A stretch of DNA of 51,953 nucleotides, taken from positions 1-51,953 of the forward strand of contig NZ_VDDA01000030.1 in assembly GCF_006151805.1 (NCBI RefSeq), read 5' to 3'. This DNA is from Methylobacterium terricola (lineage in GTDB: Bacteria > Pseudomonadota > Alphaproteobacteria > Rhizobiales > Beijerinckiaceae). Under the pieces are notes generated by a model. It saw only the letters and a program-made list of their open reading frames with translations, did not search any database and was not told the DNA's origin. Numbering within the stretch: the first letter of the stretch is position 1; the number at the start of each line of letters is the position of its first letter. Positions 42,389 to 51,230 of the stretch are shown here, piece after piece. A program made the translations under genes and the position numbers.

Positions 42389-45190
42389 GTGCGCAGCGAT
42401 CAGACGAGACCTGTGGGCCCGACGACCGACCTTTCACAGCCGTCCGATGCGTCGCGCGGCCGCTCCTTCCGGATGGTGGTCGCGTCCGCCGGCGTCCTGG
42501 CAGCAGCGATCGCGGTCGGCGCCGGGTTGCTCGTGCACGGGCTGCACGGCCAGGCCGTCACGGAGACCGAGCGCAACCTTGCCGGCTTGTCGACCGTGCT
42601 TGCCGACCAGGCCGACCGGGCGCTGCAGGCGATCGAGCTGGTCCAGGACAACGTGATCGCCACGTTCCGCAGCGCCAAGGTCGTCACCGAGGCCGATTAC
42701 GCCGTACAGGCCGGGCAGCAGGCCCTGCACGAGGTGCTGAAGACGCGGATCGGCGCCCTGCCGCAGGTGAACGCCGTGACGGTGATCGACCGGCACGGCA
42801 ACCTCCTGAACTTCAGCCGCTACTGGCCGATCCCGAAGGTCAACATCGCCGACCGGGACTACTTCAAGGCCCTGTCGGCCGATCCCGCCCTCGATCGCTA
42901 TATCGGCCGGCCGGTGCAGAACCGCGGCGACGGGGCCTGGACGATCTACATCGCCCGCAAGGTGCGCGCCCCGGACGGCAGCTTCCTCGGCCTCGTGCTC
43001 GGCGCCGTCGAGCTTGGCTATTTCGAGCGGCTCTACGGGGCGATCGCGCCGGCCCCCGACTACGTCGTCTCGGTCTTCCGCGACGACGGCACGCTCCTCG
43101 TCCGCCATCCCAAGCTCGACGGCGCGGTCGGGCAATCCTTCGCGACCGCCGCGCCCCTGAGGATCACCCGCGCGAGCACGGCGGGCGGCGTGATGCGCAC
43201 CATCAGCCCGATCGACGGCGAGGACCGGATCTCGGGCGCCAGGGCCCTGGCGCGCTATCCCCTGATCCTCGGCGTCAGCCGCTCCGCGCAGGCGAGCCTC
43301 GACGATTGGCGCCAGCAGGCCTGGGTCATCGGCGTCGCCGCCCTGCTGCTCGATCTCGGACTCGCCGGGCTGGTGCTCCTCGGCCTGCGCCAGTTGCGGG
43401 CCCAGGCGCGGCTCGCCGAGGCCGAGGCCGCCCGGGCGGCCGCCGAGATGCGGGAGCGCAGTGAGCGGGAGCTCAGCGCCCAGCACGCCCAGTTCGGCAT
43501 CGCCCTCGACCACATGACCCAGGGGCTATGCCTGTACGATGGCGACGATCGGCTGATCGTGATGAACGACCGCTACGCGCAGATGCACGCGGTGCCGGCG
43601 TCCCTGCGCCGGCGGGGCACGCCGGTCGCCGCCCTGCTCGCCCATCTGAGCGCGGACGGCACGCGGGCGGAGCGGCTGGTGGCGGCCTGCGCCCGCATCG
43701 CCGCCGGCCGCCGTCCCGAGAGCTTCACCTGCGACCTCGCCGACGGCCGCGCCGTCGCCGTCGTGCACGTGCCGATCCCGGGGGGCGGCTGGATCTGCAC
43801 CCACGAGGACGTGACCGAACGGCGCCGCGCGGAAGCCCGCATCGCCCACATGGCCGGCCATGACGGCCTGACCGGGCTGCCGAACCGCAGCCGGCTCCAG
43901 GAGCGGCTCGACGCCGCGCTGGCCGGCCGGGGCGCCGACGAGGCGGTGAGCGTGCTCTGCCTCGACCTCGACGGCTTCAAGGAGGTCAACGACACCTACG
44001 GCCATCCGGTCGGCGACGATCTGCTGCGCCTCGTGGCCCGGCGCCTGCAGGAGGCGGTTGGCGCCACCGCCCTCGTCGCGCGCCTCGGCGGCGACGAGTT
44101 CGCGGTCATGCGCTGCGCCCCCTCGCACCCGGCCGGGGTGGCGGCCTTGGCCGAGCGCATCGTCCGGCTCCTGCGGCAGCCGTTCGAGGTCCAGGGCCAC
44201 GAGGTCGGCATCGGCACCTCGATCGGCCTCGCGCTGACGGAGGACGCCGCCACCACGACCGCCGAGCTGCTGCGCCGGGCCGATGTCGCGCTCTACCAGG
44301 CCAAGGCCGCGGGGCGGAACGGCTGGCGCTTCTTCGATCCCGCGATGGATGCGGACCTGCAGCGGCGCCGGCAGCTCGGCGCCGACCTGCGCTGCGCCCT
44401 CGCCGCGGGGCAGCTCGACCTCCACTACCAGCCGATCGTCGCCGCCGACGGGGCGGAGGTGCGGGCCTACGAGGCGCTGCTGCGCTGGCGCCACCCGCGC
44501 GAGGGCTTCGTCAGCCCGGGCGAGTTCATCCCGATCGCCGAGGCGACCGGGCAGATCCGCCGGCTTGGCGCCTGGGCCCTCGGCCGGGCCTGCATCGACG
44601 CCGCCAGCTGGCCGGCCGGGATCAAGGTCGCGGTGAACCTCTCGCCGGCGCAGTTCGTCGGCGATTCCCTCGTCGAGGAGGTCGCGCAGGCGCTGGCGGC
44701 GAGCGGCCTGCCGGCCGGGCGGCTCGAGCTCGAGATCACCGAATCGGTGCTGCTCCAGGACGACGAAGCCACCCTGACGGTCCTGCACCGCCTGCGCGCC
44801 CTCGGGGTCAGCACCGCGATGGACGATTTCGGCACCGGCTACTCGTCCCTGAGCTACCTGCGCCGCTTCCCCTTCGACAAGATCAAGATCGACCGCAGCT
44901 TCGTGGCGAGCCTCGGCAAAGGCGCCGGCGAGGAGGGCGCCAGCGACGAGATCGTCCGCGCCACGGTCGGCCTCGGCAAGGCGCTCGGCATGATCGTGCT
45001 GGCGGAGGGCGTCGAGACCGAGGCCCAGGCCGCGCTCCTGCGCGCGGTCGGCTGCGACGAGCTGCAGGGCTACCTGTTCGGCCGGCCCTGCCCGCTCGGG
45101 GACTTGCGCGCGGGCATGCCGGGAGGCGGGGCGGTCCGCCCGGTGCGGGCCGTGCCCGATGGGGCGCCTCGGCGCCGGTCGCACGGGTGA
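42389..45190 (+). CDS. dCache-PAS-GGDEF-EAL membrane cyclic-di-GMP protein
   Basis: The 933-residue product has TM1 at about 29-50, a periplasmic double-Cache domain (about 55-310), TM2 at about 311-333, a PAS domain (about 370-475), then GGDEF at 567-571 and EAL starting at E695. The GGDEF motif is intact, but no RxxD inhibitory site precedes it. The EAL part keeps YEALLRW and DDFGTGYSSLSYL. It would link an extracytoplasmic ligand to c-di-GMP turnover. The GTG start at 42389 has no good Shine-Dalgarno. The sensor half resembles that of the kinase at 13429-16272. Confidence 0.93.
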   Translation: MRSDQTRPVGPTTDLSQPSDASRGRSFRMVVASAGVLAAAIAVGAGLLVHGLHGQAVTETERNLAGLSTVLADQADRALQAIELVQDNVIATFRSAKVVTEADYAVQAGQQALHEVLKTRIGALPQVNAVTVIDRHGNLLNFSRYWPIPKVNIADRDYFKALSADPALDRYIGRPVQNRGDGAWTIYIARKVRAPDGSFLGLVLGAVELGYFERLYGAIAPAPDYVVSVFRDDGTLLVRHPKLDGAVGQSFATAAPLRITRASTAGGVMRTISPIDGEDRISGARALARYPLILGVSRSAQASLDDWRQQAWVIGVAALLLDLGLAGLVLLGLRQLRAQARLAEAEAARAAAEMRERSERELSAQHAQFGIALDHMTQGLCLYDGDDRLIVMNDRYAQMHAVPASLRRRGTPVAALLAHLSADGTRAERLVAACARIAAGRRPESFTCDLADGRAVAVVHVPIPGGGWICTHEDVTERRRAEARIAHMAGHDGLTGLPNRSRLQERLDAALAGRGADEAVSVLCLDLDGFKEVNDTYGHPVGDDLLRLVARRLQEAVGATALVARLGGDEFAVMRCAPSHPAGVAALAERIVRLLRQPFEVQGHEVGIGTSIGLALTEDAATTTAELLRRADVALYQAKAAGRNGWRFFDPAMDADLQRRRQLGADLRCALAAGQLDLHYQPIVAADGAEVRAYEALLRWRHPREGFVSPGEFIPIAEATGQIRRLGAWALGRACIDAASWPAGIKVAVNLSPAQFVGDSLVEEVAQALAASGLPAGRLELEITESVLLQDDEATLTVLHRLRALGVSTAMDDFGTGYSSLSYLRRFPFDKIKIDRSFVASLGKGAGEEGASDEIVRATVGLGKALGMIVLAEGVETEAQAALLRAVGCDELQGYLFGRPCPLGDLRAGMPGGGAVRPVRAVPDGAPRRRSHG

Positions 45191-45399
45191 TTTGCGGGGG
45201 ACGGCGCGGAGCTGTGCCCGGCCCCCGCGTGAAACGATGTCGGGTGGCGCCTGCGTGCGGTGGACGAACGGGCCGTCGGCCCTCATCCTCCGCTCGCCTT
45301 CCGCGTCGCTGCGTTCATGCGGGAGAGGGTGACGGCCGGCTTATCCTGACCGAGCCGTGATGTCAGACATGCCGGCCCGGCATCCTATGGGGCCCGCCC

Positions 45400-46686
45400 T
45401 CACAATCCCCCATCCTGGAACCGGTACCAGGCCACCACCGCCGAGGCGTAGAGCCGGTGCAGCCCGTGCAGCGGCAGGGGCGTGATCGGGGTCGGGGCGA
45501 TCGGCAGGGCGTCGCCGTCGCCGCCGGCGATGTACCGGGCGATCGCCTGGCCCATGCGGGTCTGGAGGCCGACGCCACGGCCCTGGCAGCCGATATCGAT
45601 CAGCAGGCCGGGCTCGGGCGCGTGCAGGTGGGGCAGGTAGTCCCGGGTGACCGCGACCCGGCCGCACCAGCGATGGTCGAAGCCGATGCCGGCGAGCTGC
45701 GGGAACAGCTTCGGGACGATCCGCTCCAGATGCGCCCAGTCGGCGGCGCCCTTCGGCTCGCGGAACGGCCCGCGCCCGCCGAGCAGCAGCCGGCCGGTAT
45801 GGTCGAGACGGAAATACAGCAGCAGCTTGCGGGTGTCGGACGAGACCTGGCCCTCGGGGAGGACGCTGCGGCGCAGGTTGTCCGAGAGCGGGGTCGTGGC
45901 GACCTGGAAGGAATTGGCCGCGATGATGGTCCGGCGGAGGTTCGGCCACAGCTCGCCCGAATAGCCGTTGGTGCAGAGCACCACCCGCTCGGTGGTCAGG
46001 CTCGGGCCCGATGCGGTCCGCACCGTCCAGGTCTCACCCTGGCGGGACAAGCCGGTCACCGGGGTGTCGGTGTGGATCCGGGCGCCGGCCGCGAGCGCCG
46101 CACGCGCGAGGCCGCGGGCGTAGGAGAGCGGCTGCACCGCGCCGCCGCGCCCGTCGAGCCAGCCGCCGCGATAGCGCTCGCTGCCGATCAGCCGGCCGGC
46201 CTCGTCCTTGTCGAGGAGGCGGGTCGGCGCCCCGCGCCGCGCCCATTGCTCGGCCCGCTTCTCGGCCTGGGCCAGCCCCTCGGCGGTGTGGGCGCCCTGG
46301 ATCCAGCCGGTGCGGGTGTGGGGCACGTCCATCCGGTGCTTCGCGATCAGGTCGAACACCGCGTCGGCGGTGCCGGCCCCGAAGGCGGCGAGGCGCTCGC
46401 CGCGCTCGGGCCCGAACATCCGCACCAGTTCGTCGGGATCGTGCTTGAGGCCCGGGATCACCTGGCCGCCGTTGCGGCCCGACCCGCCGAAGCCGATCTC
46501 GCGCGCCTCCAGCACCACCGGCCTCAGCCCGGCTTCGGCGAGGTGGAGCGCCGTCGACAGGCCGCAGAAGCCGCCGCCGATCACCACCACGTCGGCCCGG
46601 CCGGACTCGGTCAGCGGCGCGGTCGCGGGCGCCGGCGACGCGGTGGTGGCCCAGAGGGCGGGCCCGAGGGGGAAGGGTTCGGTCAT
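45400..46686 (-). CDS. FAD-dependent oxidoreductase (DAO family, PuuB-like)
   Basis: The 428-residue product has the FAD-binding motif VVVIGGGFCGLSTALHLAEAG (in part; GGG at 37-39), ARE-GFGGSGRNGG (about 61-74) as in gamma-glutamylputrescine and sarcosine/glycine-type oxidases, and a C-terminal DIGCQGRGVGLQ segment that contacts FAD. It oxidises an amine or amino acid to imine and H2O2. A GTG at 46701 overlapping the ATPase stop (GTGA) is an alternative start; neither start has a good Shine-Dalgarno. It is the last gene of the amino-acid ABC operon, so the imported solute is probably its substrate. Confidence 0.88.
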   Translation of the reverse strand: MTEPFPLGPALWATTASPAPATAPLTESGRADVVVIGGGFCGLSTALHLAEAGLRPVVLEAREIGFGGSGRNGGQVIPGLKHDPDELVRMFGPERGERLAAFGAGTADAVFDLIAKHRMDVPHTRTGWIQGAHTAEGLAQAEKRAEQWARRGAPTRLLDKDEAGRLIGSERYRGGWLDGRGGAVQPLSYARGLARAALAAGARIHTDTPVTGLSRQGETWTVRTASGPSLTTERVVLCTNGYSGELWPNLRRTIIAANSFQVATTPLSDNLRRSVLPEGQVSSDTRKLLLYFRLDHTGRLLLGGRGPFREPKGAADWAHLERIVPKLFPQLAGIGFDHRWCGRVAVTRDYLPHLHAPEPGLLIDIGCQGRGVGLQTRMGQAIARYIAGGDGDALPIAPTPITPLPLHGLHRLYASAVVAWYRFQDGGL

Positions 46687-46697
46687 CGACGCACTCG

Positions 46698-47429
46698 TCA
46701 CAGCGGGTTCAGCACCCGTCTCAGGAAATCCTGGGTGCGGGGCTGTTGCGGCCGGCCCAGCACCTCGCGGGCGGCGCCCTGCTCAACGATCACGCCGCCG
46801 TCGAGGAACAGCACCCGGTCGGCGACCTCGCGGGCAAAGCCCATCTCGTGGGTGACGACGACCATCGTCATGCCCTCCTCGGCGAGCTGACGCATCGTGC
46901 CCAGCACCTCGCCGACGAGCTCCGGATCGAGGGCCGAGGTCGGCTCGTCGAACAGGATCGCCTCGGGCCGCATCGCGAGCGCCCGGGCGATGGCAACCCG
47001 CTGCTGCTGGCCGCCGGAGAGCTGCGGCGGGTGCGCCGCCTCCTTGCCGGCGAGGCCGACCCGGGCGAGCAGCGCCCGGCCGCGCTCGGTCGCCTCCTTC
47101 CGGTCCTCGCCCTTCACGTAGATCGGCCCCTCGATGACGTTCTCGAGCGCCGTGCGGTGCGGGAACAGGTTGAAGCGCTGGAACACCATCGAGACCTCGA
47201 CCCGGACGGCCCGGATCGAGCGGTCGGACCGGTCGACCGTGCGGCCATTCACCGTGATCGTGCCGGCATCGTAGGATTCGAGCCCGTTGATGCAGCGCAG
47301 CACCGTCGACTTGCCCGAGCCCGACGGCCCGATCACGCAGACCACCTCGCCCTTCGAGACCTGGGCGGTGATGCCCTTGAGGACGGCGAGCGCCCCGTAG
47401 GACTTGCGGACGTCGTCGAGCACGATCAT
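46698..47429 (-). CDS. Polar amino acid ABC transporter, ATP-binding protein
   Basis: The 243-residue ATPase of the GlnQ/HisP class has Walker A GPSGSGKST at 34-42, Q-loop in MVFQRFNLFPH, signature LSGGQQQR at 137-144, Walker B ILFDEPTSALDPE near 158-170, and the switch His in VVVTHEMGFA. It energises uptake with the adjacent permease and binding protein. Its ATG overlaps the permease TGA by four bases (ATGA). Confidence 0.96.
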   Translation of the reverse strand: MIVLDDVRKSYGALAVLKGITAQVSKGEVVCVIGPSGSGKSTVLRCINGLESYDAGTITVNGRTVDRSDRSIRAVRVEVSMVFQRFNLFPHRTALENVIEGPIYVKGEDRKEATERGRALLARVGLAGKEAAHPPQLSGGQQQRVAIARALAMRPEAILFDEPTSALDPELVGEVLGTMRQLAEEGMTMVVVTHEMGFAREVADRVLFLDGGVIVEQGAAREVLGRPQQPRTQDFLRRVLNPL

Positions 47430-48079
47430 CGCCGGCCCGCCTGCTTCTCGAAGTGGCGCACGATCAGGATCAGCGGCAGGCTCAGGGTCAGGTACATCAG
47501 GGCGACGAGGGTGAAGACGCTGGTGTTCTTGAACGTCGCCGAGGCGATGAGCTTGCCCTGGAGGGCGAGCTCCGCCACCGTGATGGTCGAGGCCTGCGAG
47601 GAATCCTTCAGCATCATGATCATCACGTTGCCGAAGGGCGGCAGGGCGGTGCGGAAGGCCTGCGGCAGCAGCACCCGCCGCATGGTCAGCCCCCAGCCCA
47701 TGCCGATGGTCTGCGCCGCCTCGACCTGGCCCTTGTCGATCGCCTCGATGGCGGCGCGGAAGTTCTCGGCCTGGTAGGCCGAGTAGGCGAGGCCCAGGCC
47801 CAGCACGCCGGCCTGCACCGCCGTGAGCGATACCCCGTAATCCGGCAGCACGAAGTAGATGTAGAACAGCTGCACGATGATCGGGATGCCCCGGATCACG
47901 TTGATGAAGGTCGCGGCGAAGAACGAGAGGGCGCGCACGCCCGAGACCCGCATCATCGCCCAGACCAGGCCCAGGGCGGTCGAGACCACGAGCGAGCCCG
48001 CCGTGATCAGGACCGTCAGCCACACGCCCTGGAGCAGGATCGGAACGAACTCGCGGGCGTCGGCGAGAAAACTGTCCAT
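47426..48079 (-). CDS. Polar amino acid ABC transporter, permease
   Basis: The 217-residue inner-membrane protein has about five membrane segments and the HisM/GlnP-type loop YQAENFRAAIEAIDKGQVEA (about 102-121, in part) with Glu and Gly that dock the ATPase. Only one permease is present, so it is likely a homodimer. The gene starts 16 bp after the binding-protein stop and overlaps the ATPase start. Confidence 0.95.
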   Translation of the reverse strand: MDSFLADAREFVPILLQGVWLTVLITAGSLVVSTALGLVWAMMRVSGVRALSFFAATFINVIRGIPIIVQLFYIYFVLPDYGVSLTAVQAGVLGLGLAYSAYQAENFRAAIEAIDKGQVEAAQTIGMGWGLTMRRVLLPQAFRTALPPFGNVMIMMLKDSSQASTITVAELALQGKLIASATFKNTSVFTLVALMYLTLSLPLILIVRHFEKQAGRR

Positions 48080-48095
48080 GGGACGGCGCGTCCGG

Positions 48096-48878
48096 TCAGG
48101 ACGGGTTCACGGAGGGCTGCAGGCCCCACTTCTCCAGGATCTTGGCGAGTTCCCCGCTCTCCTTGATCTTGGCAAGGCCGGCGTTGATCTTGGCGAGCAA
48201 CGCCGTGTCGTCCTTGCGCACGCCGATGCCGACCGAGCCGACGACCACCGGCTTGTACGACGCGACCAGATGGGCGTTGGGGAAGTTGCCGCTCTTGAGG
48301 TTGTAGGCGATAATCGGCGCATCGGCGAACACCGCCTTGACCCGGCCGGCATTCACGTCCCGCAGCATGTCGGGGAAGGTGTCGTAGACCTTCACCTCGC
48401 CGAACTCGCCCGACTTCTTGAGCGCGTCGACGAAGGCGGTGCCGACCTGGGCGCCCACCGTCTCGCCCTTGAGGTCGGCAAACGCCGTGTAGGCCTTGGT
48501 GTCGGCCTTCGGCACCACCAGCCCCTCGCCGTAGGTGTAGACCGGGTCGGAGAACGCGATCACCTCCTTGCGCGGCGGCGTGATGAACATCGCGGCCGAG
48601 ATCACGTCGATCTTCTTCGCCGTGAGCGCCGCGATCAGGGTCGAGAACTGGAACGGCTCGATCTGGACCGAGAAGCCCGCCTGCTTGCCGATGGCGGTGA
48701 TCACGTCCACCATCACGCCCTGGATGGTGTTGGTCTTTGTGTCGAGGAAGGTGAAGGGGACGCCCGTCGGGGTTGAGCCGACCCGGACCGTCTCCTGCGC
48801 CAGGGCCGGGCGGGCCAGGCCTGAGCCCGCGAGCAGCACCAGGGCCGCGCCCGCGGCCAGAACCAGACGCCTCATCAT
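48096..48878 (-). CDS. Polar amino acid ABC transporter, substrate-binding protein
   Basis: The 260-residue periplasmic protein has a Sec signal peptide (residues 1-27, ending RPALAQ) and a type II binding-protein fold: GVPFTFLDTKTNTIQGVMVD (in part, about 39-58), ISAAMFITPPRKEVIAFSDP (in part), and a C-terminal EKWGL. Ligand class is polar amino acid or a related cation; the PuuB-like oxidase downstream suggests a polyamine derivative or amino acid. GGGGGAG is about six bases before the ATG at 48878. A regulator gene is divergent, with paired palindromes between. Confidence 0.94.
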   Translation of the reverse strand: MMRRLVLAAGAALVLLAGSGLARPALAQETVRVGSTPTGVPFTFLDTKTNTIQGVMVDVITAIGKQAGFSVQIEPFQFSTLIAALTAKKIDVISAAMFITPPRKEVIAFSDPVYTYGEGLVVPKADTKAYTAFADLKGETVGAQVGTAFVDALKKSGEFGEVKVYDTFPDMLRDVNAGRVKAVFADAPIIAYNLKSGNFPNAHLVASYKPVVVGSVGIGVRKDDTALLAKINAGLAKIKESGELAKILEKWGLQPSVNPS

Positions 48879-48929
48879 CCTCTGCTCCCCCTGGAGGTGG
48901 TCCGCGGCGCGCCGCCCCAACCCGATAAA

Positions 48930-48945
48930 TTTCATTGACATGAAC
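48930..48945. promoter_or_regulatory. Putative operator 1 (TTTCAT-N4-ATGAA)
   Basis: TTTCATTGACATGAAC lies in the 105-bp divergent spacer, about 50 bases upstream of the binding-protein ATG. It matches 13 of 16 positions of the perfect palindrome at 48980-48995, and the two start exactly 50 bp apart, near five helical turns. It is the likely binding site of the XRE-cupin regulator encoded next door. Confidence 0.65.
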
Positions 48946-48979
48946 ATCAGGCCATAATTCGCTGCGTCACGCAATCAAA

Positions 48980-48995
48980 TTTCATGCACATGAAA
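48980..48995. promoter_or_regulatory. Putative operator 2 (perfect 16-bp palindrome)
   Basis: TTTCATG-CA-CATGAAA is a perfect palindrome covering the first two ATG codons of the regulator gene (48984, 48990). Binding here would block the regulator's own expression, or, if the true start is the ATG at 49041, would sit in its leader. Confidence 0.7.
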
Positions 48996-49613
48996 CAGGC
49001 GGCAGACGGATCACCAAACGAGCAGGACGCGGCCGAGGCGATGACGGCCGGTCCCGCCGCCGACCGGGCGGTCGGGCAGCGCCTGCGCGGCTTGCGGCAG
49101 GCGCGCGGCCTGTCGCTGAAGGCGGTGGCGGGGCGGACCGGACTGTCGATCGGCTATCTCAGCCAGGTCGAGCGCGGCCTGTCCTCGCCGTCGCTGCGGG
49201 CGCTGACCCGGGTCGCCGACCTCCTCGGGGTCGGCCTCGGCGCCCTGTTCGGCGGGCCGGAGGAGCCGGCCGCCGACGGGATCGTCACCCGGGCCGGAGC
49301 GCGGGCGGCGCTCACCCTCTGGCGCGCCGGCATCACCAAGCAGTTGCTGACGCGGGGCGACGGCAGCCTGAGCCTGTTCCAGATGCAGCTCGCGCCGCTC
49401 GCCGGCACCGGCGACGAACCCCTGGTCCATGACGGCGAGGAGGCCGGGCTGGTGATGGAGGGCGCCCTCGTCCTCACGGTCGAGGGGGTGATGGCGGAGC
49501 TCGGGCCCGGCGACAGCTTCCGCTTCGCCAGCCGGCGCCCGCACCGCTACCGCAACCCGTCCCCCGACCGGCCGACCGTGGTCCTCTGGGTCAACGCCGT
49601 GCCGAAACCGTGA
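48984..49613 (+). CDS. XRE-family regulator with C-terminal cupin domain
   Basis: The 209-residue product has a lambda-repressor-like HTH (LRGLRQARGLSLKAVAGRTGLS at about 34-55, in part; then YLSQVERGLSSPS) and a C-terminal cupin_2 barrel (about 125-205, LVHDGEEAGLVMEGAL in part). This is the PuuR-like layout used to control polyamine and amino-acid genes. It is divergent from the ABC/oxidase operon. The start is uncertain: ATG 48984 or 48990 have no Shine-Dalgarno and lie in a palindrome; ATG 49041 has GAGG very close. Confidence 0.9.
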   Translation: MHMKQAADGSPNEQDAAEAMTAGPAADRAVGQRLRGLRQARGLSLKAVAGRTGLSIGYLSQVERGLSSPSLRALTRVADLLGVGLGALFGGPEEPAADGIVTRAGARAALTLWRAGITKQLLTRGDGSLSLFQMQLAPLAGTGDEPLVHDGEEAGLVMEGALVLTVEGVMAELGPGDSFRFASRRPHRYRNPSPDRPTVVLWVNAVPKP

Positions 49614-49714
49614 CGCACCGGCGGAACCCCCCTCCCATGCAAGAATTCGCGCTCCGGTTTTACGATGTGTGAAGGACGCTCGGGGAGGGTGTCCGCCGAC
49701 GGGACCGGAGCGGC

Positions 49715-50485
49715 ATGATGACCAGGCAGAGCGGGTGCGGGCAGTGCAGGAGCGGCGAGCCGCTGCCCTTCGCCTTCACGATGGCGTTCCACCCGATCGT
49801 CGATGTCGCGACAGGCGGCGTGTGGGGTTACGAGGCGCTGGTGCGCGGCACCGAGGGCCAGGGGGCCGGATACATCCTCGGCCAAGTCAACGACGACAAC
49901 CGCTACCGCTTCGACCAGGCCTGCCGCACCAAGGCGATCGAGCTGGCCGGCGGGTTGTTTCCGGCCGGCGACGTGCGGCTGTCGATCAACTTCCTGCCGA
50001 ACGCGGTCTACGAGCCGGCGGCCTGCATCCGCGCCACCCTGGAGGCGGCGCGGCGGATCGGCTTCGCGCATCAGCGGATCATGTTCGAGTTCACCGAGAA
50101 CGAGCGCATGACCGACGTGGCCCACGTCCAGCGCATCGTCGCCGATTACCGCCAGCGCGGCTTCCTCACCGCTCTGGACGATTTCGGCGCCGGCTATGCG
50201 GGCCTCGGCCTGCTGGCGCGGTTCCAGCCCGACCTGATCAAGCTCGACATGGAGCTGATCCGCGGCATCGCCGAGTCGCCGGCCCGGCAGGTGATCGTGT
50301 CGGGGGTGATCGGCATCGCCCGGGCGCTCGGCGTCGCGGTGATCGCGGAAGGCGTCGAGACGGCGGAGGAGCTCGCCGCCCTGCGCGAGGCCGGCATCAC
50401 CCTGTTCCAGGGCTACCTGTTCGCCCGGCCGGCGGTGGCGGCTTTGCCGGAGCTGAGCCTGCCGGAGGCGCGGCGGGCGGCGTGA
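49715..50485 (+). CDS. Stand-alone EAL-domain protein (c-di-GMP phosphodiesterase) with N-terminal CxxC
   Basis: The 256-residue product is essentially one EAL domain: YEALVRG with E40, FEFTENERM, D155-D156 in LDDFGAGYAGL, K in LIKLDMEL and the late AEGVET. The residues for Mg binding and pGpG-forming hydrolysis are present. The N-terminus carries SGCGQCRSG (C8, C11), a possible redox or metal site. GGAG lies four bases before the first ATG. It is monocistronic. Confidence 0.9.
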   Translation: MMTRQSGCGQCRSGEPLPFAFTMAFHPIVDVATGGVWGYEALVRGTEGQGAGYILGQVNDDNRYRFDQACRTKAIELAGGLFPAGDVRLSINFLPNAVYEPAACIRATLEAARRIGFAHQRIMFEFTENERMTDVAHVQRIVADYRQRGFLTALDDFGAGYAGLGLLARFQPDLIKLDMELIRGIAESPARQVIVSGVIGIARALGVAVIAEGVETAEELAALREAGITLFQGYLFARPAVAALPELSLPEARRAA

Positions 50486-50783
50486 CGCGGCAGGGCCGGT
50501 CGGTCTCGGCGCGGCGACCGGGGCCTTCACGGAGCGGTCCGTGTCCCGTCCGGTCGCCTGGCGATGCGGACGGTGCCTTGCCGGAGAGGACGGTGACGGG
50601 TCGGGCTTGGCGAATCCCCCGGGGCGGACCACCGTCCGGTCGGGCTGTTCGGCGACCGACGCCGTCGTGAGCGGCGCGGGCGTCCGCTTCGACCCGGTCG
50701 GACCGCCTTGTTCGAGACTTTGCTCAACCGCGTGCGCGAGAACGCGCCGCAGGCGCGTCGCTGCCTCGATTGAGGCCCCTCTG

Positions 50784-50868
50784 ATACCGCCGCGCCTTCG
50801 AACGGGCGCCGGCGCTGATGCGCCGGATGCCTTGGCATCGACGTGTCGACGCCAAGGCGCGAGGGTAT
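50784..50868 (-). repeat. Palindromic interspersed element, copy 2
   Basis: The reverse complement of this segment matches copy 1 at 1003-1120 over 85 bases with four mismatches, lacking only the 33-base segment. It begins ATACCGCCGCGCC and ends GGCGCGAGGGTAT on the plus strand, giving imperfect 13-bp terminal inverted repeats. Confidence 0.8.
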
Positions 50869-51007
50869 GAGACGGCGCTTGCCGTCGAGCGTCAGATCTC
50901 GGGTCGAGATCCGATCGGTTCGATCATGGAGAGGGCCGCTTTCGGCCGAAGCTGTGAAAAAATGCGGATGTCGTAGACAGATCTATTCTCGTACATCTTA
51001 GGAACCT

Positions 51008-51025
51008 GGCGGCATCTTTGCCGCC
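51008..51025 (+). terminator. Small GC-rich hairpin
   Basis: GGCGGC (51008-51013) pairs with GCCGCC (51020-51025) around ATCTTT and is followed by TTTC. It resembles a weak intrinsic terminator on the plus strand, about 520 bp after the EAL gene, with no gene in between. Confidence 0.3.
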
Positions 51026-51230
51026 TTTCAGGGTGCTCGGACGGCTGCTGCGCAGAGGATTGTTGTACACCTTCGGGTACGTCCGAGTTTTCACGCGGCC
51101 TGGGAATCAGTACGGGCCCCGGACGGTCCGCTTCTCGGCTCTCGATGAGGCCGAGGTCTGCAGCCGGTTGGGGGTTGCAGTCTGACGGCTTTAGGGCAGG
51201 ATCGCGATCGAAGCAGACGTTGACCGCCCC

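Larger units (their letters stand above)
50486..51230. other. Intergenic region with palindromic element and hairpin
   Basis: This 745-bp stretch holds the second palindromic element (50784-50868) and a short hairpin (51008-51025). The open frames on both strands are weak and without family resemblance; the longest minus-strand one extends into the shadow of the methyltransferase-like gene. No gene is supported. Confidence 0.55.
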
